NCBI GenBank assembly: GCA_963597355.1
Contig: CAVBPR010000025.1
Span: 1-13,928, forward strand
Origin: UMGS1766 sp963597355
Lineage (GTDB): Bacteria; Bacillota; Clostridia; Oscillospirales; Oscillospiraceae
Direction: 5' to 3'
DNA: 13,928 nucleotides
In this document: piece after piece, positions 7,103 through 13,915 of the stretch
How positions within the stretch are numbered: the stretch's first letter is position 1
Layout of the letters: the number at the start of each line of letters is the position of its first letter
Notes under the pieces: model-generated
The model's input: only the letters and a program-made list of their open reading frames with translations
Databases searched by the model: none
Told to the model about the DNA's origin: nothing
Program-made: the position numbers and the translations under genes

Positions 7103-8374
7103 ATGGTAAATCTTAATCTTGATTTTGATGAAGGCGTTATCCTAGAAACAGAAGGGGTTCGTCGATCCGGGAGAGGAAATTCCTATATTAAGAATATGGT
7201 TCTGACCAATAAAAACATTATCTACGTGACAAGTCAAAAGACNNNNNNNNNNTCTGAAGTGAAAGTGATCAACGGACAGGTTCTTGTGAGCCAAAAGAAG
7301 ACAGACCTGTTTGAGTACGCACTGCAGATCCAATTCATCAGCGGCACTGAAGAGTACTCCTACAGTGAAGGTTCGAAGAAGATTACGAACCAATGGGTAA
7401 ATGAACTGAATAAGCTGTTAGGGAACGGAAAGCCCCCAATGACACAGAGTTCTGCTAAAAAGAATGATTTTCTTGGCGGATTATCAGGACTTGCCTCAAG
7501 CGTGGGTTCAATGGCAGGAACATTAGGGCAATCGGTATCTTCCGCGGCAAAACAGGCGGCGGATCAGGCCGGAATCTCTTATGGGAATGCAAGAGCGCAG
7601 ATGGAGGCAAAACGGCAGGAACAGGCACAGGAAGAGGCAGCATTTCAACAGGCCTTCAATCCTCAATCTGCTCCCCAGACGGTACCGAAGACAACCGGAA
7701 CTTTCTGCGTGAACTGCGGTACGAAACTTGATCCCGGTGCAAAGTTCTGCCCCGGATGCGGAACGGCCGTAGGAACTACAACACCTGCAGCAGCGGTACC
7801 GCCTATTCCGACTATAACACCTGCCAATCATGAGACAAGACAACAGGAATTCGCAGGAACTGTTTTGAAATGCCCGAACTGTGGTGCTGTTATCAGCCAG
7901 ACCACAGCGGTTTGTCCGGAATGTGGTCACCACATCACAGGACAGGCAGCGGTAAGTTCTGTGCAGGCATTCAGTGATAAACTGATGCTCCTTGAGTCCA
8001 GACGGAAGGGTGCCGGACTAGGGCAGCTTTTCGGTGTTTCGGCGGATCCTGTTGATACTCAGAAATTGTCTCTGATTAGGAGTTTTCCGATTCCAAATAC
8101 GATTGATGATATTCAGGAGTTCATGCTCCTCGCTATTGCAAACATAGATGTTGGGCTTTCAAAAAATACGCTGAATAATCGCTATCAGAGCAAGCTGAAG
8201 AGCGGAGAGTCAAGCCTCACAATGCCAAGAACAATCAGTGATGCCTGGGTGTCCAAGATGAAGCAGGCATATCAAAAGGCAGCGGCATCATTCCCGAATG
8301 ATCCAGCTTTCGCTTATGTTAGACAGTTATATGTGGACAAAATGACGGAACTGAAAATGAAAATAGACGAGTGA
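7103..8374 (+). CDS. PH-like domain, double zinc-ribbon protein (contains N gap)
   Basis: The N-terminal part (about residues 1-115) looks like a bacterial PH/GRAM-type fold: LDFDEGVILETEGV, VLTNKNIIYVTS, then SEVKVINGQVLVS and ALQIQFISGTEEY. A low-complexity Gly/Ser/Ala and Gln-rich linker follows. Then come two zinc ribbons: Cys202, 205, 216, 219 (CVNCG ... CPGCG) and Cys257, 260, 271, 274 (CPNCG ... CPECGH). A helical C-terminal domain ends the protein. The 10-N gap (7243-7252) falls between the TSQK and SEVKV strands. The frame survives, but related proteins usually have a longer stretch there, so the true length is probably over 423 residues. A strong GGAGGGAG precedes ATG 7103. The C-terminal half is paralogous to the next gene. 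A cytosolic, membrane- or partner-binding adaptor role is inferred. Confidence 0.82.
   Translation: MVNLNLDFDEGVILETEGVRRSGRGNSYIKNMVLTNKNIIYVTSQKXXXXSEVKVINGQVLVSQKKTDLFEYALQIQFISGTEEYSYSEGSKKITNQWVNELNKLLGNGKPPMTQSSAKKNDFLGGLSGLASSVGSMAGTLGQSVSSAAKQAADQAGISYGNARAQMEAKRQEQAQEEAAFQQAFNPQSAPQTVPKTTGTFCVNCGTKLDPGAKFCPGCGTAVGTTTPAAAVPPIPTITPANHETRQQEFAGTVLKCPNCGAVISQTTAVCPECGHHITGQAAVSSVQAFSDKLMLLESRRKGAGLGQLFGVSADPVDTQKLSLIRSFPIPNTIDDIQEFMLLAIANIDVGLSKNTLNNRYQSKLKSGESSLTMPRTISDAWVSKMKQAYQKAAASFPNDPAFAYVRQLYVDKMTELKMKIDE
7243..7252. other. Assembly gap (10 N)
   Basis: Ten undetermined bases lie inside the PH-like domain. The fixed length equals that of the second gap, which indicates a placeholder rather than a measured distance. 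The reading frame is kept only if the true length is 1 more than a multiple of 3. Confidence 0.97.
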
Positions 8375-8392
8375 ATTAGGGGGATATAGAAA

Positions 8393-9895
8393 ATGGCATA
8401 TTGCAGCAATTGCGGTCAGTTCGTAGAAGACGGTGTGAAGTTTTGCAGCAATTGTGGCTCTCCTGTGATGACGGAGGATAGGTCGAAAAGGCAACAGGAA
8501 TTCGCCGGGAGAATAATCAAATGTCCTGCATGTGGAACAGAGATACCAAGTTTTACGGCTATTTGCCCTGGATGTGGTCATGAAATTAATTCGGCCATGG
8601 TTTCATCGGCATTTAAGGATTTCACAAATCAAATCAGTCAATGCGATACTACGATTGCGAACAGCCCTGCAGAGCCAAAAAAAGGCTGGGCATCGTGGAG
8701 CAAAGGGAAAAGGTTCGGATGGGTCATTTTAAATATCTATACCTTGTGCATTCCGTTATTGATTTATCTTCTTCTACCGTTGCTTGGAATTGGAGGGATG
8801 TCTTCACTGACACCGGCAGAGCAGAAAAAAGCGAGTGTAATCAATAACTTTGCGTTTCCCAATGACCGTGAGAGCATCTTGGAGGCATTATTATACATCA
8901 AGGGCCAGATGTCTTCTTTGGCATCGGGAAAGATAGACCGCAATACTGCTCGTTGGATGAAAATCTGGAAGAACAAAGCCACTCAGTTATATGAGAGAGC
9001 GGAGATGATGTTCAAAGGCGACAAAATTGCTACTGATGCTTATTCGGTCATTTTGGCAAGCGAGAAAAAGGTGAATAGGTCTCTGCTTATCCGCGTGATT
9101 ATAGCAGCAGTACTGGTGGCGATGTTTGCATTATTCATCTTTACACGCAGCGCAAGTACTACAAGTAGTTCTAAAAAGGCAGAGAGTCCGACTTTGACTG
9201 AAAATACTCAGACGGACGAGACGAAAGGTATCTACACATATCAGATAAGAAACTATATTGGAAAAAATCTTGCATCTGTTGGGAAAGTAGAAAATGAGCG
9301 CCTTATAGATGAGTATGGTAAAGGCGAGATAAATATCATAATTGTTACTGAGAATGGTACCTATATCTCACCGGAAGATGAGGCAAAGAAAGAATACTCT
9401 GTTGTAGGTCAAAATGTGGATGCTGGAACAGACATCACCATTGTGCATCAAAGAGACAGCAAGGGTGAACCCTACAGCAGCTTGGTGGATTATCAGAGTT
9501 GTGAAGAGATAGTGCTGTATGTTGCGCCTATCGGGGACAAGAACTATAAGCCGGAATATATTACAATATTGCCGACATTGGACAGGCATTCATATTACAT
9601 CCGTGACTATGTGGGAAGAAATGCCGCTTCCTTTGGGAAAACAGATAGTTCCGGAAGGATCGACAATTACGGCGAAGGTGAGATGAGAATTGTTTTCACA
9701 TCCGAGAACGGAAAATATGTTGATCCGGAAGATATAGATGATTTGAAGAACTATATTGTAGTAGGTCAGGATATTGAACCGAATACAGAGTTGACACTTG
9801 AATATGAAACAAATAGCCGCGGTGAAGAGTATGATAATTTGATTCGTAGCCAGAATTACGAGGAAATCAATCTCATTGTCAGACCAGTGCAATAA
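8393..9895 (+). CDS. Double zinc-ribbon membrane protein with two PASTA-like repeats
   Basis: This 500-residue protein opens with a zinc ribbon at Cys4, 7, 18, 21 (CSNCG ... CSNCG) and a second at Cys44, 47, 58, 61 (CPACG ... CPGCGH). A hydrophobic stretch at about 108-135, a helical region, and a second clear membrane helix at about 231-250 (LLIRVIIAAVLVAMFALFIF) follow. After a Ser/Thr-rich linker come two related repeats of about 95 residues, near 281-378 and 400-498. Each has the pattern (Y)IR(N/D)Y(I/V)G(K/R)N.AS.GK, a YG(K/E)GE strand and VVGQ(N/D)(V/I)..(G/N)T(D/E), which recalls PASTA domains. The zinc ribbons should be cytosolic. The side of the repeats depends on whether the first hydrophobic stretch spans the membrane. 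Domain order recalls B. subtilis YdjG/YdjH-type partners of the SPFH protein YdjI. The gene is 18 bp after the previous gene. Confidence 0.83.
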   Translation: MAYCSNCGQFVEDGVKFCSNCGSPVMTEDRSKRQQEFAGRIIKCPACGTEIPSFTAICPGCGHEINSAMVSSAFKDFTNQISQCDTTIANSPAEPKKGWASWSKGKRFGWVILNIYTLCIPLLIYLLLPLLGIGGMSSLTPAEQKKASVINNFAFPNDRESILEALLYIKGQMSSLASGKIDRNTARWMKIWKNKATQLYERAEMMFKGDKIATDAYSVILASEKKVNRSLLIRVIIAAVLVAMFALFIFTRSASTTSSSKKAESPTLTENTQTDETKGIYTYQIRNYIGKNLASVGKVENERLIDEYGKGEINIIIVTENGTYISPEDEAKKEYSVVGQNVDAGTDITIVHQRDSKGEPYSSLVDYQSCEEIVLYVAPIGDKNYKPEYITILPTLDRHSYYIRDYVGRNAASFGKTDSSGRIDNYGEGEMRIVFTSENGKYVDPEDIDDLKNYIVVGQDIEPNTELTLEYETNSRGEEYDNLIRSQNYEEINLIVRPVQ

Positions 9896-9915
9896 CAAAG
9901 AGAGGAGAAATCAAA

Positions 9916-11318
9916 ATGGCGTTATTTGGAAAACCTAAAGCGGGCGGATTCATGGATGAAATCCGTTGTGACGAACCGTCTTACCTCATCTGGAAGTGGC
10001 ATCCGGTAGGATCGCAGGCTGGCAACAATAACCGAGAGAATGCAATCCGCTGGGGATCTTCTCTTCGTGTTAAAGATGGAGAAGTAGCGGTATTTGTCTA
10101 CAACCAGAAAAATGGCATCATGCAGGACTTTATTGAAGGTCCCTATGACGAGATTATTAAAACAGAGAACTTTCCTGTTCTCGCGAGTATTGTTGGTCTT
10201 GCCTACCAGGGCGGCACACCTTTTCAGGCAGAGGTCTATTTCATCAACCTGGCCCGAGTAGTGCAGATCCCGTTTGCCGTACCGTACTTTGATCTCTATG
10301 ATCCGAGATATCTTGATTTCGGAGTGCCGACAGCTGTTCGCGGAAAGATTACATTTAATATTGCGGACTATCAGGAATTCATCAAACTGCACAGGCTTGC
10401 CAACTTCGATCTAAATGTGTTCCAGACGCAGATCAAAGATGCAATGGCAAGGTATGTAAAGGGCNNNNNNNNNNCGTGACAAATGCTCCGGCAGAGAGAA
10501 ACATTCCTGTTGTTCAGATCGAGAGGGCGATTGCTCCTATCAATGAAATGGTCGAAGCAAGCGTCAGAGAGCGTTTTGAGAAAGACTTCGGCGTAAATAT
10601 TACTGCTGTAGATATCAATGCCATAGAAGTAGATAAGAGCAGTGAAGGCTATCAGCAGTTGAAGGCTGTTACTCAGGATCTTGCCGCGGCTACTGCAAAG
10701 GCACAGACTGCAGTCAATATTAAGAACATGGAAGATATGCAGAGGATCAATGCCGAAAACATGGAAGAGACAATGCGTATCCAGAGAGAAGAAACACAAT
10801 ACGCTCAGCGTAAGCAGACACAAATGGGCAACTTTGCCGCATATCAGCTTGAACAGCAGGCAGCGGTTGGAATTGCCGGAGCAGAGGCTCTCGGCAAGAT
10901 GGGAGCCAACGGTGCGACAGAAATGTCAGGAGGCGGTGGGATGAATCCGGCTGCTATGATGACAGGAATGGCTATGGGCGGTGCAATCGGACAGAACATG
11001 GCCGGTATGATGAATGGTATGATGCAAGGCATGAACGGGCAGCAACAACCGGGACAGCAGCCACCACAGGGAATGACACCTCCTCCGGTTCCGAATATTG
11101 CTTACCATGTTGTTCAGAACGGACAGGCCGCAGGGCCGTTTGACATGAACGGATTATCGCAGATGGTATCTGCCGGAACACTGACCAAGGACAGCCTTGT
11201 TTGGAAACAGGGAATGGCTGACTGGGTCAAGGCTGAAACAGTACAGGAACTGCAGCCGTTGTTTGGCTCTGCGGTACCTCCGATTCCTGGTGTCCCGCCT
11301 GTGCCGAAAGAAGAGTAG
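9916..11318 (+). CDS. SPFH-domain (YdjI/virion-core-like) protein with C-terminal GYF domain, split by N gap
   Basis: The N-terminal half is a YdjI-type SPFH/band-7-like domain (SYLIWKWHP, NAIRWGSSLRVKDGEVAVFVY, IEGPYDEIIKTENFPVL, FQAEVYFINLARVVQIPF, RGKITFNI). It continues after the gap (VTNAPAERNIPVVQIERAI, FGVNITAVDINAIEVDK, then a long amphipathic helix). A Met/Gly-rich region and a Pro-rich linker lead to a GYF_2 domain (YHVVQNGQAAGPFDMNGLSQ ... WKQGMADW). The frame appears to break at the 10-N gap (10465-10474). The family reads KG-x-VTNAP straight through, so the true gap should be 2 (or 2 more than a multiple of 3) bases, and this is one gene of about 465 residues. GAGGAGA precedes ATG 9916. 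It is probably a membrane-scaffold protein, and the GYF domain should bind proline-rich partners. Confidence 0.88.
10465..10474. other. Assembly gap (10 N) that falsely splits the SPFH gene
   Basis: Ten undetermined bases between the codons for KG (ending 10464) and C-GTG-ACA (10475 on). As written, the upstream frame hits TGA at 10477-10479. Removing 8 placeholder bases would join the halves in frame, for example as KG-I-VTN, which is the family sequence as I know it. Confidence 0.95.
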
Positions 11319-11328
11319 GAGGTGCATT

Positions 11329-11682
11329 ATGAGTACAGATTTTTATTCGATGGATAAGCTTGTAGAGTTTGGCATGAGCATGGCGATTGCAAACCAGATG
11401 GCTGCATCTATGAATCAAACTCTTAACCAGATGCAAGTACCCGGCGCAGGGAAAGCCATGCCGACAGCTGCTGACAATATTTATTTTGCAGTGATTGATG
11501 GCAGGCAATCCGGGCCCTATTCTCTCACAGAACTTTCGAGACTCATTGCAGAGAAGAAAATTGTGAAGGAAACATATATCTGGAAACCGGGAATGGCTCA
11601 GTGGGAACTGGCTGAAAATGTCGCAGAGGTTCTGCGTCTTGTGGCACTTACACCTCCTCCAGTTCCTACCACAAATAAATGA
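11329..11682 (+). CDS. Small stand-alone GYF_2-domain protein
   Basis: This 117-residue protein starts MSTDFYSMDKLVEFGMSMAI. A short Met-rich amphipathic N-terminal half is followed by a GYF_2 domain (YFAVIDGRQSGPYSLTELSR ... YIWKPGMAQWELAE) and a PPPVP tail. The start at 11329 is chosen because AGGAGG overlaps the previous gene's stop (11316-11318). A longer in-frame opening from 11197 would overlap the SPFH gene deeply. The GYF domain closely matches the C-terminus of the SPFH protein, so the two share ancestry and perhaps partners. Its own PPPVP tail, like the TPPPVP linker of the SPFH protein, is the kind of ligand GYF domains bind, which suggests mutual or self association. Confidence 0.85.
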   Translation: MSTDFYSMDKLVEFGMSMAIANQMAASMNQTLNQMQVPGAGKAMPTAADNIYFAVIDGRQSGPYSLTELSRLIAEKKIVKETYIWKPGMAQWELAENVAEVLRLVALTPPPVPTTNK

Positions 11683-11691
11683 TGTGATAAA

Positions 11692-11719
11692 TTGGCCACC
11701 GCATAAAAACGGTGGTCAA
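11692..11719. repeat. 10-bp inverted repeat after the GYF gene
   Basis: TTGGCCACCG (11692-11701) pairs with CGGTGGTCAA (11710-11719), with one G-U pair, around an 8-nt A-rich loop. It lies 9 bp after the stop of the small GYF gene and before the next start. No T-run follows, so it may be a partial terminator, an mRNA-stabilising hairpin or an attenuator that lowers expression of the last gene. Confidence 0.55.
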
Positions 11720-11773
11720 TATGCTACACGGCGAAATATTAAAAATTGCAATGAATGGGAAGGCTGATACAAC

Positions 11774-12259
11774 GTGAGTGCTACGAATATTGCAGAAATC
11801 AGAATGCTTGCTCAATCCTTTCGGGAGGGCATAGAGAGAGCTGTTAAAAGCGGCAGCATCTCCTCAAGAACTACTAAATCAACGATGCCGTATTTTCCGA
11901 AGGGCTGCTGTGAAGTTGCAAGTGATCTTCTTGCACAATATCTGTTAGAAAATGGTGTCCACACAAAAAGCGTTCACGGAGAATATGACTATGATGATTG
12001 GGAGAATAAGTTTCCACATACGTGGCTTGAAACTGATGAAGGAGTAATAATTGATATCACAGCGGATCAGTTTGTCGGAAAGAAAGTATTTGACACATTT
12101 ACGTTGCTGCCATGTTACGTGGGTTTAGATAGAGGGTTTTATTCTTTGTTTAATGAGGATTATAGAGAAGAAGCGTTTCAGGGATTAAGTTCCTGCGATG
12201 GTGATTTTTACAGAAGGAACGTAGATTCACTGTACGAGATTATACTCAAGCATATATAG
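11774..12259 (+). CDS. Small protein with possible Cys-His-Asp (papain/transglutaminase-like) triad
   Basis: I do not recognise this 161-residue protein by name. It starts with GTG at 11774, and a GGGAAGG lies 10 nt upstream. It has FPKGCCEVASDLLAQYL (Cys45/Cys46 at the start of a helix), VHGEYDYDDWE, FPHTWLE with His82, and IDITADQF with Asp94. A Cys at a helix N-terminus, a His before a strand, and an Asp on the next strand form the layout of transglutaminase/papain-like proteases and amidases, so an enzyme acting on protein or peptide is possible. No signal peptide or membrane helix is seen. It lies 91 bp after the GYF gene on the same strand, past a hairpin, so membership of the SPFH operon is plausible but not certain. 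Confidence 0.65.
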   Translation: MSATNIAEIRMLAQSFREGIERAVKSGSISSRTTKSTMPYFPKGCCEVASDLLAQYLLENGVHTKSVHGEYDYDDWENKFPHTWLETDEGVIIDITADQFVGKKVFDTFTLLPCYVGLDRGFYSLFNEDYREEAFQGLSSCDGDFYRRNVDSLYEIILKHI

Positions 12260-12297
12260 AAATGTTTCGTCATACAGTTTTGACCCACGAGATTTTT

Positions 12298-12327
12298 GAC
12301 CATAGCGTTGACATCAATTGTATGGTC
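12298..12327. repeat. Nested dyad between convergent genes
   Basis: GACCATA (12298-12304) and TATGGTC (12321-12327) form an outer inverted repeat. TTGACATCAA (12308-12317) is an inner palindrome centred on the same point. The 30-bp dyad lies between the stops of two converging genes. No T-run flanks it, so protein binding or a weak two-way terminator are the options. Confidence 0.5.
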
Positions 12328-12351
12328 TCATGGCACAGCAAAATAACGAAA

Positions 12352-13296
12352 TTATTGCTCTATACGCTTGTCGATAAATTCGCCGTATTCTTTGCTGACA
12401 AAATCATCAAAGAGCTTGGCCATCTGCCGAATGCGTTTGGAAACGGCACTCGGAACCTTAAAACCGACTCTGTCTGCGATTTCCTGTTGGGAATAGCCTG
12501 CTGCGCGAAGCTCAAGGATTCTGCGGTCTGCATCGCTTAAGCGTCTCTTAAAATCCTCCATCTTGGTCTTCTCAAGAATGCAGGTTTCAAACTCCGCACG
12601 AGGATCTGCCGTTTCATAGAGAACATCGCCATTCGCAGATAATCCGTTTTCCCGGATCTCTTCCAAGGACAGAGTAGGTATCGTGCGGCTGTGCGTCCAT
12701 GACCGCATATAGTCCCGCTTTTGCATATTTTTGCCGGTATAGTCCGCAGGCTGACGATTATTCCACACTTCATCAATGAGCGGCTGCCAGTTCTGTTCCT
12801 TCACAACGAGGTCTGTCAGATTGCCGACGAGATTGCAAAACTGTTGATAGGAGAGCCACCCGATATCGTGCTCGATGGGGTCTAAGAAGAGATTCTGGAA
12901 GCTCCAGTCCATCTCAAATTCAAACTTGCTGCGAAAATATACGAGTATGAGATACGACATCCGCCAAAGCGGGAAATCGCCGGAGTAATTCTTCCAATCT
13001 CCCGGGATATCATGATAGGTTCCGTCCTTGTGCGGAATCCGGAAGAATTGCCAGACCGCCCAGGCATAGCAGTCCCATACAAGCTCCAGAAAACTGTCAC
13101 TTTGCAGCATCTGACAATACTGTTCACTGCTCAATACACGCTGAATGTTTCTTGGCAATTCCAGATATGCCGAACGCTTTGCCACAAGCTCTTTTGGCAG
13201 CGCATAGAACATCCGCAGCCAGGAAAGATTGCTGTTCTGCGGGATTTCAATGATCTGCTCCGGCAGGACAACAAGAAAACCATTGGAACCCTTCAT
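12352..13296 (-). CDS. Hypothetical protein with C-terminal sigma-region-4/LuxR-like HTH
   Basis: The first 200 or so residues of this 314-residue protein are rich in Trp, Phe and Tyr (for example WDCYAWAVWQFFRIP and IGWLSYQQFCNLVGNLTDLV) and match no domain I recognise. The C-terminus (about residues 252-297) holds a helix-turn-helix of the sigma-70 region 4/LuxR type: LSDADRRILELRAAGYSQQEIADRV, with a helix rich in basic residues after it. No sigma region 2 is visible, so this is probably a DNA-binding regulator rather than a sigma factor. The start at 13296 has AAGGTGA, which overlaps the TGA stop of kptA, so the two are likely translated together. Confidence 0.8.
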   Translation of the reverse strand: MKGSNGFLVVLPEQIIEIPQNSNLSWLRMFYALPKELVAKRSAYLELPRNIQRVLSSEQYCQMLQSDSFLELVWDCYAWAVWQFFRIPHKDGTYHDIPGDWKNYSGDFPLWRMSYLILVYFRSKFEFEMDWSFQNLFLDPIEHDIGWLSYQQFCNLVGNLTDLVVKEQNWQPLIDEVWNNRQPADYTGKNMQKRDYMRSWTHSRTIPTLSLEEIRENGLSANGDVLYETADPRAEFETCILEKTKMEDFKRRLSDADRRILELRAAGYSQQEIADRVGFKVPSAVSKRIRQMAKLFDDFVSKEYGEFIDKRIEQ

Positions 13297-13302
13297 ATAT
13301 CT

Positions 13303-13854
13303 TCACCTTCTGTCTTCTTTCCGCAGATAATCTACGGGAACACTCTTTGTCAGCCATACCCCGTTGACCGACAGGTAAAACACATAACCGTTTTTCTGCA
13401 TTTCACCGGCTGCGACGGTATAAACAACCGGCTTTCCGTGACGAGAACCGACCTTCACGGCAGTATCGTAGTCCGGAGATAAATGCACATACAGCCGTGA
13501 TTTCGGAATCAGCCCCTGCACATCGATGGATGCCGTATATTTTTCCCCCGTGCCATGATAGAGAAGCTCCGGTGGCCTCTTTTCTTCGAGTTCCACATCA
13601 ACCGGAATGGAATGACCCTGATTGGCACGGATCAGCGTTTTATCCTCGTTAAAGGAATAGCGCTGTTTTTCATCCGTGCTGACAATTTCCTCAAGCGCTG
13701 TCATATCAAACGGCTGCGTCCTGGCGATGCCCGCAATCAGTTCATTTACATTTGCCCAACCATGCTCATCCAGCGTAATACCGATTTCTTCGGGCTTGTG
13801 ACGAAGCACGAGGGCAATCAATTTACTTGTAGATTCCTTGTTCTTCTGCGACAT
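13303..13854 (-). CDS. kptA: RNA 2'-phosphotransferase (Tpt1/KptA family)
   Basis: This 183-residue protein transfers the internal 2'-phosphate of RNA to NAD+, yielding ADP-ribose 1'',2''-cyclic phosphate and nicotinamide. The family motifs are present in order. They are LVLRHKPEE with Arg18 and His19, DEHGWANVNELI (N-terminal winged-helix lobe), LIRANQGHS with Arg76, LYHGT, YVHLS, and VGSRHGKPVVYTV with Arg138. These arginines and the histidine are the expected catalytic set, so it looks active. Length is normal for the family. Bacteria generally lack the tRNA splicing pathway this enzyme serves in fungi, so its natural substrate here is unknown. RNA repair, NAD-dependent ADP-ribosylation or undoing a nucleic-acid modification are possibilities. 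AGGAG precedes ATG 13854. Confidence 0.94.
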   Translation of the reverse strand: MSQKNKESTSKLIALVLRHKPEEIGITLDEHGWANVNELIAGIARTQPFDMTALEEIVSTDEKQRYSFNEDKTLIRANQGHSIPVDVELEEKRPPELLYHGTGEKYTASIDVQGLIPKSRLYVHLSPDYDTAVKVGSRHGKPVVYTVAAGEMQKNGYVFYLSVNGVWLTKSVPVDYLRKEDRR

Positions 13855-13885
13855 AACGTGCTCCTGTATCTATATCTGTAGTGTA

Positions 13886-13915
13886 AGTATACGGTTTTGA
13901 ATAGGTGGCGTTGAA
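13886..13915 (-). promoter_or_regulatory. kptA: Possible promoter of kptA
   Basis: On the minus strand TTCAAC (13915-13910) and TATACT (13891-13886) are 18 nt apart. They sit 32-61 bp upstream of the kptA start. The -10 box is good, the -35 box only partly matches. Confidence 0.4.

Noticed and set aside
11197..11328. Upstream extension of the small GYF gene
   Set aside because: It overlaps the SPFH-GYF coding region, has an unlikely Arg/Cys-rich sequence, and AGGAGG marks the start at 11329.
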